55,877 nt of DNA, from positions 1-55,877 of the forward strand of contig SLIG01000062.1 in assembly GCA_007135755.1 (NCBI GenBank). The letters are read 5' to 3'. The translations under genes and the position numbers were made by a program. Below are positions 10,242 through 18,838 of the stretch, piece after piece (the stretch's first letter is position 1; each line of letters starts with the position of its first letter). The notes beneath the pieces were generated by a model. The model saw only the letters and a list, made by a program, of their open reading frames with translations, was not told where the DNA came from and did not search any database. This DNA comes from Cyanobium sp. Its GTDB lineage: Bacteria > Cyanobacteriota > Cyanobacteriia > PCC-6307 > Cyanobiaceae.

Positions 10242-10898
10242 CTAGGCAGTCGTGACGGCCACGTCCGCGAGGGAGGCCCCGAACAGGCGCTCATTCACCT
10301 CGCCGATGCCCGGGCTGATGTGGCCTTCGGCGCTGAGCTCGGGGTCAATGCAGGCGGTGTAGAGGATGAGGTCGGCGAACGACTCGCCCAGCCGCTTGAG
10401 ACCCTCGCTGGCGGCCAGGGCGGTGATCACGCGCAGGCGCGGGCCGCTCACACCCCGCTCCCGCAAGGCTGCCAGCAGGGCATCGAGGTCGCCGGGGCTT
10501 CCCACTTCGGCGGCGAACACCAGCACCCCACAGCGCGGATCGATGCTGGCCAGCGGCAACGGCTGACCGCGGTGCAGATGCTGCACCCGGGCGGCGGGCA
10601 GCACCGCCTTGGCTCCATCCCAGAGCCCCAGGCCCTCGGGGCAGAGGGGAATGGCCAGGATCGGCACCGACACGTCCACCACCTGGCCCTGGCAGCTGGC
10701 CCGGTCGGTCTCGACGTTGACGGGGCGGTGGGGCAGCCAGTCGCGCAGGGCCTCATAGGTGAGCCAGCGCCCCAGTTCGGCCGTGGCGGTGCCGTAAAGC
10801 GGGGCGGGGGTGTGGCGGTCGCGCAGCACCGAGAGCCAGTGCCCGATCAGGGGATGGGGAGGGACCACCACCCGCAGGGTCATCGCCATGGTTGCCAT
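10242..10898 (-). CDS. upp: Uracil phosphoribosyltransferase homologue with degenerate PRPP loop
   Basis: The N-terminus (TLRVVVPPHPLIGHWLSVLR, then AELGRWLTYEALRDWLP) and the C-terminal uracil-side motif (YTACIDPELSAEGHISPGIG, ending RLFG) clearly place this 218-residue protein in the uracil phosphoribosyltransferase family. Canonical UPRTs convert uracil and PRPP to UMP. Here the PRPP-binding loop, normally VDPMLATGG, reads VLVFAAEVGSPGD, the usual ILRAG segment reads ILAIPL, and the middle is shortened. PRPP binding may therefore be lost or altered. The start is set at ATG 10898 (MATMAMTLRV) by family similarity; 10889 and 10913 are alternatives. It diverges from the pentapeptide gene across 30 bases. 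Confidence 0.75.
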   Translation of the reverse strand: MATMAMTLRVVVPPHPLIGHWLSVLRDRHTPAPLYGTATAELGRWLTYEALRDWLPHRPVNVETDRASCQGQVVDVSVPILAIPLCPEGLGLWDGAKAVLPAARVQHLHRGQPLPLASIDPRCGVLVFAAEVGSPGDLDALLAALRERGVSGPRLRVITALAASEGLKRLGESFADLILYTACIDPELSAEGHISPGIGEVNERLFGASLADVAVTTA

Positions 10899-10928
10899 AA
10901 CTTGACCCTTCACCGTAGGTGCGCACCC

Positions 10929-11470
10929 ATGTCCAGCTCCCCGCCCCTGAGCAGATCCAGGCCGCGGTCAGCCACCACGACTCTCCTGGGCCTGCTGCTG
11001 GCCCTGCTGCTGGCAGCCGCCGGCCTACTGCTGTCCGCACCCCCGGCCGCCGCGATCACGGCACCGGAGCTGCGGGGGCAGCGGGCTCTGCAGGACATCC
11101 AGCCCGACATGCACGGCCGCCAGTTGCTGCAGGCGGAATTTCTCAAGGCCGACCTGGAGGGCTACAACTTCAGCGCCGCAGACCTGCGCGGCGCGGTGTT
11201 CAACAACAGCAACCTGCGCAACACGGATCTGAGCGGGGCCAATCTCGAGGATGTGGTGGCCTATGCCAGCCGCTTCGACGACAGCGACCTGCAGGGCGCG
11301 GTGTTGCGCAACGCCATGCTGATGCAGAGCCGCTTCAGCGGTGCCCGCATCGATGGGGCCGATTTCACCGATGCGGTGCTGGACCTGCCGGAGCAGAAGC
11401 AGCTCTGCAAGCGCGCCACTGGCACCAACCCGCTCACCGGGGTGAGCACCAGCGAAAGCCTGGGGTGCCG

Positions 11471-11474
<4 letters not shown>
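10929..11474 (+). CDS. Exported pentapeptide-repeat protein
   Basis: A 181-residue protein with a basic N-terminus, a long hydrophobic Leu/Ala signal segment (about 19-40) and an APPAAA cleavage-like site. It then carries consecutive A(D/N)LXX-type pentapeptides (SAADLRGAVF, NSNLRNTDLSGANL, DSDLQGAVLRNAML, ARIDGADFTDAVL), which predict a right-handed quadrilateral beta-helix. Short lumenal pentapeptide proteins of this kind occur in thylakoids, so periplasm or thylakoid lumen is the likely location. Its TGA overlaps the ATG of the CobW-type gene, so the two are translationally coupled, an odd pairing with no obvious functional logic. Confidence 0.85.
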
Positions 11475-12598
<1,124 letters not shown>

Positions 12599-12618
12599 TC
12601 CCTGCGGGTCGATCCAGC

Positions 12619-13029
12619 TCAATCGAGGGGAATCTCGCCCTTGGCGCAGATGCCGTCCCAGCACAGGGCGGCGTCGGCGCTCCAGTGGGGCTCCACGGGC
12701 ACCCACCTGTCCCGCCGCCGCATCCGCACCAGCCCCCGGCCGTCGTGCTCAAACCACAGCTGCTCCCGGCCCACCTCCAGGCTCCAGCGTTGGCCGATGC
12801 TCTCGATCCGCATCAGGCAGTCCCGCCAGGGGCCCCCATCGAGCTGGCATTGCAGGGCCACGGGCGGCAGCGGAACGTCAGCCAGGCTGGCCGCCGGCGG
12901 CAGTCCGCCCAGGAAGGCTGCGACCAGCAGGGCCGCCGCGCTCAGTGGAGCGCTAAAACGTTGGGGGGTGGAGGGTGCAGACACCAACGCCACCGCATCT
13001 GCTTTCAACCTGCGCCGCTGGGCAGGCAT
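12619..13029 (-). CDS. Exported hypothetical protein, 136 aa
   Basis: An unrecognised 136-residue protein. It has a basic N-terminus, a hydrophobic stretch (about 30-46, AAALLVAAFLGGLPPAASLA) fitting a signal peptide with cleavage near ASLA-DV, and a mature part with four Cys (CQLDGGPWRDC and CWDGIC), which could form two disulfides outside the cytoplasm. The start is ATG 13027-13029; the protein may begin later. It converges on the CobW-type gene with a 20-base gap and diverges from purS. Confidence 0.65.
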   Translation of the reverse strand: MPAQRRRLKADAVALVSAPSTPQRFSAPLSAAALLVAAFLGGLPPAASLADVPLPPVALQCQLDGGPWRDCLMRIESIGQRWSLEVGREQLWFEHDGRGLVRMRRRDRWVPVEPHWSADAALCWDGICAKGEIPLD

Positions 13030-13071
13030 GAAACCGCTGGACTGCCAAGATTTAACAAAACCAGCTCTTCC

Positions 13072-13344
13072 GTGCCCACCTATCTCGCTCGTGTTCAGGT
13101 CTCACTGAGGCCTTCGGTGCTCGATCCGGCCGGGGAGGCCACCAGGGCGGCGGCGGCCCGGCTTGGAGTGGAGGGTGTGCGCAAGCTGCGCATCGGCAAG
13201 GCCATCGAGCTGGAGCTGGAGGCCCCCGACCGGGACACCGCCCAGCGCCAGCTGGAGCTGCTCAGCGATCGCCTGCTGGCCAACCCGGTGATCGAGAACT
13301 GGAGCCTGGAGATCCGCGAACCAGCCGGGGGTGAACGGTCATGA
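13072..13344 (+). CDS. purS: Phosphoribosylformylglycinamidine synthase subunit PurS
   Basis: The small structural subunit of the three-part FGAM synthase (PurS-PurQ-PurL), which bridges the amidotransferase and synthetase subunits in purine synthesis. The 90-residue product shows the family pattern [33 protein letters not shown] and a C-terminal ENWSLEI. The start is a GTG ([10 protein letters not shown]); the longer open frame upstream is not PurS-like. It overlaps purQ by 4 bases (ATGA). An AT-richer patch near 13050 (GATTTAACAAAACC) lies in the 42-base divergent spacer and is a plausible promoter. Confidence 0.93.
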   Translation: MPTYLARVQVSLRPSVLDPAGEATRAAAARLGVEGVRKLRIGKAIELELEAPDRDTAQRQLELLSDRLLANPVIENWSLEIREPAGGERS

Positions 13345-14000
13345 GCGTCGGCGTGGTGGTGTTCCCGGGCTCCAACTGCGACCGGGATGTGCGCTGGGCC
13401 CTGGAGGGCTGCCTGGGCCTGCCCACAACCTTTCTCTGGCATGAGCAGAACGACTTGGCGGGCGTGGACGCCGTGGTCATTCCCGGGGGCTTCAGCTACG
13501 GCGACTATCTGCGCTGCGGGGCCATCGCCCGCTTCGCGCCGGTGCTGGAGGCGGTGCAGCGCTTCGCTGCCGCCGGCGGACCGGTGCTGGGCATCTGCAA
13601 CGGCTTTCAGGTGCTCACCGAACTGGGGCTGCTGCCTGGGGCCCTCACCCGCAATGCCGGCCTGCACTTCATCTGTGAGCCCACGGAACTGGAGGTGAGG
13701 CCGGGCCGCTGCCGCTGGCTTCAGGGCTACGGCGACGGCGTCTCCATCCATCTGCCGATCGCCCATGGGGAGGGCCGTTACCAGTGTGATCGCGAAGCGC
13801 TGGAGCAGCTGGAGGCCAACGGCCAGGTGGTGCTGCGCTATGCCGCCAACCCCAACGGTTCGGTGGGGGATGTGGCGGGCCTCTGCAATGAAGCCGGCAA
13901 CGTGCTTGGGCTGATGCCCCACCCCGAGCGCGCCTGCGAGGCCCTCACCGGCGGGCTGGATGGTCTGCCGTTGCTGGCCAGCCTGAAACAGAACCCCTGA
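13341..14000 (+). CDS. purQ: Phosphoribosylformylglycinamidine synthase subunit PurQ (amidotransferase)
   Basis: The glutaminase subunit of FGAM synthase, a class I glutamine amidotransferase. The 219-residue protein has [11 protein letters not shown] at the N-terminus, the [14 protein letters not shown] loop, the nucleophile elbow GICNGFQ with the catalytic Cys, and the His-Glu pair in MPHPERACE. The ATG overlaps the purS stop, implying coupled translation of a two-subunit complex. purL is not in the window. Confidence 0.97.
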   Translation: MSVGVVVFPGSNCDRDVRWALEGCLGLPTTFLWHEQNDLAGVDAVVIPGGFSYGDYLRCGAIARFAPVLEAVQRFAAAGGPVLGICNGFQVLTELGLLPGALTRNAGLHFICEPTELEVRPGRCRWLQGYGDGVSIHLPIAHGEGRYQCDREALEQLEANGQVVLRYAANPNGSVGDVAGLCNEAGNVLGLMPHPERACEALTGGLDGLPLLASLKQNP

Positions 14001-14012
14001 TCGCGGCGCATG

Positions 14013-14037
14013 AAAAAAGGCCCCGCCAGGGGGGCCT
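14013..14037 (-). terminator. Intrinsic terminator of the 2-Cys peroxiredoxin gene
   Basis: Read on the minus strand, AGGCCCC, a 6-base loop and GGGGCCT form a perfect 7-base stem (14018-14037) followed by a run of six T (14013-14018). It starts 17 bases after the peroxiredoxin stop. The same hairpin, without a T-run, faces the end of purQ on the plus strand. Confidence 0.88.
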
Positions 14038-14054
14038 CCTGACAATGGCTCGGA

Positions 14055-14645
14055 TCAGTTGACGGCCGCGAAGAAGTCCTTGGACTTCACCGGGTCGGGG
14101 TTCATGGTCTTGTCGCCGGGCTGCCAGTTGGCGGGGCACACCTCATCGGGGTGGCTCTGCACGTACTGGAAGGCCTGCAGCACCCGCAGGGTCTCATCCA
14201 CGCTGCGGCCCACGGGCAGGTTGTTGATCGTGCTGTGCATGATCACGCCCTCGGGGTCGATGATGAACAGTCCGCGCAGGGCCACGCCGGCCTCCTCGTC
14301 AAGCACGTTGTAGGCGCGGGCGATCTCCTTCTTGAGATCGGCCACCAGGGGGTACTTGCACTCGCCAAGGCCACCGCTGGTCCGCTCGGTCTGCACCCAG
14401 GCCAGGTGCGAGAACTGGCTGTCCACCGACACGCCCAGAACTTCCGTGTTCTTGCTGGTGAAGTCGGCGTAGCGGTCGGAGAAGGCGGTGATCTCCGTGG
14501 GGCACACGAAGGTGAAATCGAGCGGGTAGAAGAAGAGCACCACGTACTTGCCGCGGTACTGGCTCAGAGAGACCGTCTGGAAATCCTGATCCACCACAGC
14601 GGTGGCGGTGAAATCAGGGGCCTGCAGACCGACGAGGCGGGACAT
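14055..14645 (-). CDS. Typical 2-Cys peroxiredoxin
   Basis: Reduces hydrogen peroxide and organic peroxides with thioredoxin-type donors. The 196-residue protein has the peroxidatic Cys in FTFVCPTEI, the resolving Cys in EVCPANW, the GGLG loop, and a C-terminal DFFAAV in the place of the YF motif. GGLG together with an aromatic tail marks the overoxidation-sensitive type that can act as a sensor or chaperone. It is transcribed alone, with an intrinsic terminator after it and an AT-rich island about 150 bases upstream. A second, different peroxiredoxin lies at 17.5 kb. Confidence 0.95.
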   Translation of the reverse strand: MSRLVGLQAPDFTATAVVDQDFQTVSLSQYRGKYVVLFFYPLDFTFVCPTEITAFSDRYADFTSKNTEVLGVSVDSQFSHLAWVQTERTSGGLGECKYPLVADLKKEIARAYNVLDEEAGVALRGLFIIDPEGVIMHSTINNLPVGRSVDETLRVLQAFQYVQSHPDEVCPANWQPGDKTMNPDPVKSKDFFAAVN

Positions 14646-14796
14646 GCTCGAGTGGGAGGGTGAAGGGGTTGGACGGAACTGGCGTGCCGGTGGATGGCTT
14701 CGGGATCAGCCCGTGGTGGGGGCGGACCAGTGGCCGGGGCATGGGCCGAGGGCCTGGCCCAGAACAGGCCAAAAGCGAACTCGTACCGACTCCCAG

Positions 14797-14809
14797 TTGT
14801 CTTTGACAA
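14797..14809. promoter_or_regulatory. AT-rich inverted repeat upstream of the peroxiredoxin
   Basis: TTGTC-TTT-GACAA is a perfect 5-base inverted repeat, followed by ATTTATCACAA. It is the only AT-rich island in the 221-base divergent spacer between the peroxiredoxin (start 14645) and the small gene at 14867. It may hold a promoter or operator for either gene; I cannot place -35 and -10 boxes with confidence. Confidence 0.35.
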
Positions 14810-14866
14810 TTTATCACAACCGGCCCCCTGCTGGGCCATAGGCTGGTGCAACAACAGCACCGCTTC

Positions 14867-15091
14867 ATGGCCTGGGATCCCGCGGTTTTGCGCAAACACA
14901 ACACCACCGGTCACTTCCGCCTGCTCAGCCAGCTGCGCAGTGAGCTGCGTGAGAACCCCCTGGTGAGGCCCAAGGAGGGGGAGCGGATCGGCGAGGTGAA
15001 CCGCAGCAAGTCGCTGGTGCGGGCGGTGGAGAACAAGATCGCCAGCATGGCCAGCCGCCGGCGCACCGGTGGCTCCGAGCCGCGTCGCTGA
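14867..15091 (+). CDS. Small basic conserved-looking protein, 74 aa
   Basis: A 74-residue basic protein of unknown function. It begins MAWDPAVLRKHNTTGHFRLL, a form I associate with small picocyanobacterial hypothetical proteins, continues with LRSELRENPLVRP and a lysine/arginine-rich helix (SKSLVRAVENKIASMASRRR). It has no signal peptide or membrane span and could bind nucleic acid, which is inference from charge only. ATG 14867 is preferred over a GTG 7 codons upstream. The epimerase gene starts 18 bases after its stop, so the two are probably co-transcribed. Confidence 0.7.
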   Translation: MAWDPAVLRKHNTTGHFRLLSQLRSELRENPLVRPKEGERIGEVNRSKSLVRAVENKIASMASRRRTGGSEPRR

Positions 15092-15109
15092 GGCCCCCCT
15101 CCACCCTCC

Positions 15110-15961
15110 ATGGTCCTGGTTCGTCGCGACACCCCCTACCCCCACTGGGAATTCAGCGATCCGGGCAGCGGCGATCTGCTGCGGCTGGTGCCGGAGCGCG
15201 GCGGGTTGGTCAGCGGTTGGCGCAGTGGCGGGCGCGAACGGCTCTATCTCGATCTCAAGCGCTTCAGCGACCCGACTCTTTCGGTGCGCGGCGGCATCCC
15301 GGTGTTGTTCCCGATCTGCGGGGGTCTGACAGGCGACACCCTGTCTCTGTCGCAGGGGCGCTTTCCCATGCCGCAGCACGGGTTCGCCCGCGATCAGCCC
15401 TGGCGGATGGGCCCGTTGCAGGACGGCCGCGGTGTAGCCCTGGAGCTGGCGTCCTGTGGCGCCACCCTGGCGCACTACCCCTTCCAGTTCCTGCTGCAGC
15501 TCGAGGTGCGGCTGGCGCGGGGTGTCCTGGACATCCAGGTCGAGGTGCACAACCAGGGCCAGGAGGCCATGCCCTTCAGCTTCGGGTTGCACCCTTACTT
15601 CGCCATCGCCGATCTGGCCACGGCACGCTTTGAAGGGCTGCCAGCCTGCAGCCTGGATCAACGCACTGGCCAGAACTGCGACACCGGCCAGCAGCTCGAT
15701 CTGCTCGCCGAAGGGGTGGACCTGCTGAGCGGCCCGGCAGAGACGGTGCGCCTGCTCGACCCCACTGCCGGCACTGCGCTGGAGCTGGAGACCACCGCCC
15801 CCCTGGACCTGGTGGTGATCTGGAGTGACCCGCCCCGGCCGATGGCCTGCCTTGAACCCTGGACGGCCCCGCGGGGCTCCCTGGCCACAGGCGAGCGGAG
15901 GCTGGCGCTGCAGCCCGGCAGCTCGCAACGGCTGCGCACGACCTACCGGGTCCTGGCCTGA
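15110..15961 (+). CDS. Aldose 1-epimerase-like (glucose-6-phosphate 1-epimerase type) protein
   Basis: A 283-residue galactose-mutarotase-like beta-sandwich protein. It begins with a surface strand pattern (YPHWEFSDPGSGDLLRL), then GGIPVLFPICGG, MPQHGFARDQPW and FSFGLHPYFAI; His residues in the last two segments match the catalytic positions of the YeaD/glucose-6-phosphate 1-epimerase group. The likely reaction is anomer interconversion of a hexose or hexose-6-phosphate. The start is ATG 15110. Substrate specificity cannot be read from the sequence. Confidence 0.87.
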   Translation: MVLVRRDTPYPHWEFSDPGSGDLLRLVPERGGLVSGWRSGGRERLYLDLKRFSDPTLSVRGGIPVLFPICGGLTGDTLSLSQGRFPMPQHGFARDQPWRMGPLQDGRGVALELASCGATLAHYPFQFLLQLEVRLARGVLDIQVEVHNQGQEAMPFSFGLHPYFAIADLATARFEGLPACSLDQRTGQNCDTGQQLDLLAEGVDLLSGPAETVRLLDPTAGTALELETTAPLDLVVIWSDPPRPMACLEPWTAPRGSLATGERRLALQPGSSQRLRTTYRVLA

Positions 15962-16003
15962 GACCGGGCCCCGGCCCCAGCCCCAGCCTTGCAAATGCCC
16001 CTT

Positions 16004-16022
16004 GCTATTGAGAATCGCTTGC
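16004..16022 (+). promoter_or_regulatory. Fur-box-like site upstream of the Crp/Fnr gene
   Basis: GCTATTGAGAATCGCTTGC matches the classical 19-base Fur consensus at 12 of 19 positions, including the TGA-AATC core. It lies about 60-80 bases before the start of the Crp-family gene, in a promoter-like position. Iron control is inference. Confidence 0.5.
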
Positions 16023-16063
16023 AAAAGGGCCCCCTGGGCGTCTAGGTTGCGAGCAGTTCTCAA
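16008..16063. repeat. 17-base inverted pair (hairpin or twin operator)
   Basis: TTGAGAATCGCTTGCAA (16008-16024) and, inverted, TTGCGAGCAGTTCTCAA (16047-16063) match at 14 of 17 positions with a 22-base spacer. As RNA, two of the three differences become U-G pairs, leaving one mismatch. It could be a strong 5' leader stem-loop or two facing operators. Confidence 0.7.
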
Positions 16064-16083
16064 CAAGCACCGCTGCGCACGTG

Positions 16084-16677
16084 ATGGGGTTCCGTTTCCT
16101 GCCCGACGATCCCGTGGCCGCCGTCCGCGTGCCAACTGGCCAGTCCGTGCTGATCGACTCCAATCTGCACGCCGCCTGCAGCTCGATTGAGGTGCTGGAG
16201 GGCGTCGCCCGCGTCTACTGCCCCTGTGAGGAAACCGAGGGGATGACCATCGCCTTTCTTCAGAGCGGCGATCACCTGCGCACCGACCGCCTCTGCAGTG
16301 AGGGCGTGTGCGTGGAGGCTCTCACGCCCCTCTGCTTCCGAAGTCATGGCGCCGCCGCCGAGCTGCAGGGCTTTGACGCCGTGAACGAATGGACCCTGCA
16401 GCTCCTGCGCATCCGCCACCTGGGCTCAGCCGAACAGCGCCTGCATGCCCTGCTGGCCCTGTTGGTGAACCGCTTGGGGCGGCGCTGCGGCGAGTGGTGC
16501 GACCTGCCCTTTCGCCTCACCCACGAGCGCATCGGCGAACTGATTGGCACCACCCGCGTCACCACCACCCGGCTGATCTCCCGCTTCCGCAGCGCCCAGC
16601 TGCTGGAGGTTCCCAGCGGGGCGTCGGGCCTGCGGCTGGCGCCGGCCCTGATCGACACCGCTCCCCTGGCGGCCTGA
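16084..16677 (+). CDS. Crp/Fnr-family transcription regulator
   Basis: A 197-residue regulator. It has an N-terminal cupin-like sensor domain (about 15-105, with SIEVLEGVARVYCPCEE and FLQSGDHL) and a C-terminal Crp-type winged helix (LTHERIGELIGTTRVTTTRL, then a wing ending LLEVPSG). The sensor domain lacks the cAMP-binding RxS signature, so it probably does not bind cAMP. It is shorter than NtcA and not obviously that protein. A GTG one codon upstream (16081) is an alternative start. The Fur-like site in front suggests an iron or redox circuit; IdiB, an iron-responsive Crp-family regulator, is a possible analogue, unproven here. Confidence 0.85.
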   Translation: MGFRFLPDDPVAAVRVPTGQSVLIDSNLHAACSSIEVLEGVARVYCPCEETEGMTIAFLQSGDHLRTDRLCSEGVCVEALTPLCFRSHGAAAELQGFDAVNEWTLQLLRIRHLGSAEQRLHALLALLVNRLGRRCGEWCDLPFRLTHERIGELIGTTRVTTTRLISRFRSAQLLEVPSGASGLRLAPALIDTAPLAA

Positions 16678-16682
16678 TCACG

Positions 16683-16958
16683 ATGGCCGGGCCCACCACC
16701 GTCACCAGCGCCGAGAGCCTGCTCGGCAGCCTCTGCCGTGAAGCCGACACCTGCCGGCTGCGCAGCCGCCAACTTCTCCACTGCCTGCGGCGTTGCCAGG
16801 ACAAGAACCTGTTCGTTCGCCTGCACCGGGAGCTCGACCACCTCCATCGCCGCCGCCGCGACCTGCTCAGCGCTGCCCGCAGCTGGCAGCGCCGCGGGGT
16901 GGGGGATCCACTGGCTCTTGCCTTTCTGGTCGAACTCTGCAGCCGGCCGTTGGCTTGA
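16683..16958 (+). CDS. Small Arg/Cys-rich helical protein, 91 aa
   Basis: A 91-residue protein of unknown function encoded 5 bases after the Crp-family gene and probably in its operon. It is rich in Arg, Leu and Cys (CREADTCRLRSRQLLHCLRR) with a helical middle (LHRELDHLHRRRRDLLSAAR) and no signal peptide. The Cys and His content could support metal or redox sensing, but no known motif is complete. Its position makes it a candidate partner or target of the upstream regulator. Confidence 0.6.
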   Translation: MAGPTTVTSAESLLGSLCREADTCRLRSRQLLHCLRRCQDKNLFVRLHRELDHLHRRRRDLLSAARSWQRRGVGDPLALAFLVELCSRPLA

Positions 16959-17067
16959 GGCCGGCGGGGCGATACCACGCGTCACACAAAGCCGAAGCCC
17001 ATCTGTAATCCCCTCGCCCCGAACCCTGGGGCGGCCAGGCTCGCCCCAGTCCGGCAGGGTCCAGTTG

Positions 17068-17394
17068 ATGAGAACGCCCTCCTCGCCCTCCCCCGCGCCC
17101 TCGCCGGCCGCCCGGGAGGACCGCGTTTCACGGCTCTCGCCTCAAGCGGCAAACGGCACGCAGGTGCTGGTGTTCACCCCGCGCAGCGTCCAGGATGCCC
17201 GCCAGGTGATCGAGGCTGTGCGGGCCCGGCACACCGTGCTGGTGAATGCGGCCTGGCTGGAGGACAGCCCCGGCCAGCGCCTGATCGATTTCGCCTGCGG
17301 CGGCATCAACGCGCTGTGTGGCCAGGTGCACCGGATCTCCGAGGAGGTGTTCCTGTTCAACCCCGGCGCCGTGGCGGTGCGCAGGGACGCCTGA
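17068..17394 (+). CDS. Short SepF-like protein
   Basis: A 108-residue protein. The last 80 residues match the SepF core that polymerises and binds FtsZ: VLVFTPRSVQDARQVIEAVR, then HTVLVNAAWLEDSPGQRLIDF, then CGGINALCGQVHRI and EEVFLFNPGAVAV. The N-terminus is a Pro/Ser-rich linker (SPSPAPSPAA) and lacks the amphipathic membrane-binding helix of full SepF, which is usually 150 residues or more. It may be a second, membrane-independent SepF paralogue. ATG 17068 was chosen; TTG 17065 is possible. It stops only 2 bases before the inverted-repeat element at 17397. Confidence 0.75.
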   Translation: MRTPSSPSPAPSPAAREDRVSRLSPQAANGTQVLVFTPRSVQDARQVIEAVRARHTVLVNAAWLEDSPGQRLIDFACGGINALCGQVHRISEEVFLFNPGAVAVRRDA

Positions 17395-17396
17395 CG

Positions 17397-17408
17397 CTAT
17401 GACCATAG
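17397..17408. promoter_or_regulatory. Inverted repeat CTATGACCATAG, candidate operator (copy A)
   Basis: A perfect 5-2-5 inverted repeat, about 90 bases upstream of the type II peroxiredoxin start. A partial relative, CTATGGGTTAG, follows at about 17425. The identical 12 bases occur in reverse orientation at 19468-19479 before the persulfide dioxygenase gene, suggesting a shared regulator. Confidence 0.55.
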
Positions 17409-17498
17409 GGGCTTATCCGGAGTGACTATGGGTTAGGGTTGGGTGCATTGGGGCCCCGGTGCCTCTGATTGCCGATTCCCTCCATCCCCGACCCAGCC

Positions 17499-18071
17499 AT
17501 GGCCGTTCTCGATCGCGTCCCTGACGTCACCTTCAAGACCCGCGTGCGGGACGAGTCGGTGCCGGGGCCGAACCCCTACCGCTGGCAGGACCTCACCAGC
17601 GACGACATCTTCAAGGGCAGGAAGGTGGTGCTGTTCGCCCTCCCCGGTGCCTTCACCCCCACCTGCTCCTCCAACCATCTGCCCCGCTACGAGGAGCTCT
17701 ACGACGCGTTCCGCGCCCACGGCGTGGATCAGATCATCTGCCTGTCGGTGAATGATGCCTTCGTGATGTTCCAGTGGGGCAAGCAGGTGGGAGCCAGGAA
17801 TGTGTTCCTGCTGCCCGATGGCAACGGTGAGTTCACCCGCAAGATGGGCATGCTGGTGGACAAGTCGAACCTGGGCTTCGGCCAGCGCTCCTGGCGCTAC
17901 TCGATGCTGGTGAACGACGGCCACATCGAGAAGGTGTTCCTCGAGCCCGAATTTGGCGACAACTGCCCGGTGGATCCCTTCGAGACCTCCGACGCCGACA
18001 CGATGCTGGCCTACATCAAGGGCAGCGAACCGGCCGGCGTCAGTGCTCCTCGCCGGGAGTTCGAGGGCTGA
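17499..18071 (+). CDS. Type II (Prx5-like) peroxiredoxin
   Basis: A 190-residue AhpC/TSA-fold peroxidase of the Prx5 group. It has the peroxidatic Cys in [14 protein letters not shown], the conserved downstream Arg region [12 protein letters not shown], and the cyanobacterial [10 protein letters not shown] start. Such enzymes use glutathione/glutaredoxin or thioredoxin to reduce alkyl hydroperoxides. ATG 17499 (MAVLDRV) is preferred to an upstream TTG. The last 32 bases overlap the 3' end of the superoxide dismutase gene on the other strand. The CTATGACCATAG element upstream is shared with the persulfide dioxygenase operon. Confidence 0.94.
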   Translation: MAVLDRVPDVTFKTRVRDESVPGPNPYRWQDLTSDDIFKGRKVVLFALPGAFTPTCSSNHLPRYEELYDAFRAHGVDQIICLSVNDAFVMFQWGKQVGARNVFLLPDGNGEFTRKMGMLVDKSNLGFGQRSWRYSMLVNDGHIEKVFLEPEFGDNCPVDPFETSDADTMLAYIKGSEPAGVSAPRREFEG

Positions 18072-18777
18072 GCCCCGTGGCCTCCGCGTAGCGCCGGTTC
18101 ACCTCGCTCCAGTTGACCAGGGGCCACCAGGCGGCGATGTAGTCGGGCCGGCGGTTCTGGTAGCTGAGGTAGTAGGCGTGCTCCCACACGTCGAGGCCCA
18201 GCAGGGGAGTGCCCCGCTCGATCCCCCCCAGGTTCATCAGCGGGTTGTCCTGGTTGGCCGTGCTGGTGACCGCCAGATCCCCGTTTTGCTTCAGGATCAG
18301 CCAGGCCCAGCCCGAGCCGAAGCGGGCGGCGGCGGCCGCCTCGAATTGCTCTCTGAGGGCGTCCGCGGAGCCGAATCTGCCGTTGATGGCCTCCAGGAGC
18401 GCTTCCGAGGGCTCACCGCCCTCGCCCGCGGGGGCCATGGCCGTCCAGAACTGGCTGTGGTTCCAGTGGCCGCCGGCGTTGTTGCGCATGGCCTCGGGAA
18501 GCCGCCGCGCCCGCCCCTGCAGCTCCTCGAGCGACAGGCCCGCCAGCTCCGGGCGCTCGGCGAGGGCGGCGTTGAGCTTGGCCACATAGCCGCCGTGGTG
18601 GCGGTCGTGGTGGATCTCCATCGTGCGCGCGTCGATGGCGGGCTCGAGGGCATCGGCGGGGTAGGGCAAGGGTGGGAGGCTGAACTCCGCCCGCGCTGGC
18701 GGAGCACCGCTGAGCAGCAGGGCCAGGCCGCACACCACCGCCAGAAGCCGGCGCATCAGGGGGGACAACAACGGCAT
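18040..18777 (-). CDS. sodA: Exported manganese superoxide dismutase
   Basis: Dismutates superoxide to peroxide and oxygen. The 245-residue protein begins with a clear signal peptide ([20 protein letters not shown], cleavage near ARA-EF), so it acts in the periplasm or thylakoid lumen. Mature features: [11 protein letters not shown] and [12 protein letters not shown] with metal His residues, TANQDNP with the Gln position typical of Mn enzymes, and DVWEHAYYL with the last Asp and His ligands. It is convergent with, and overlaps by 32 bases, the peroxiredoxin that would remove its product on the cytoplasmic side. The pairing of functions is suggestive. Confidence 0.95.
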   Translation of the reverse strand: MPLLSPLMRRLLAVVCGLALLLSGAPPARAEFSLPPLPYPADALEPAIDARTMEIHHDRHHGGYVAKLNAALAERPELAGLSLEELQGRARRLPEAMRNNAGGHWNHSQFWTAMAPAGEGGEPSEALLEAINGRFGSADALREQFEAAAAARFGSGWAWLILKQNGDLAVTSTANQDNPLMNLGGIERGTPLLGLDVWEHAYYLSYQNRRPDYIAAWWPLVNWSEVNRRYAEATGLSPRTPGEEH

Positions 18778-18838
18778 CAGACGGTTGGCGGCGGCGGGGC
18801 GGTTCTAACGCACCATGCCCCGGATCCCGGCTGCTCAA

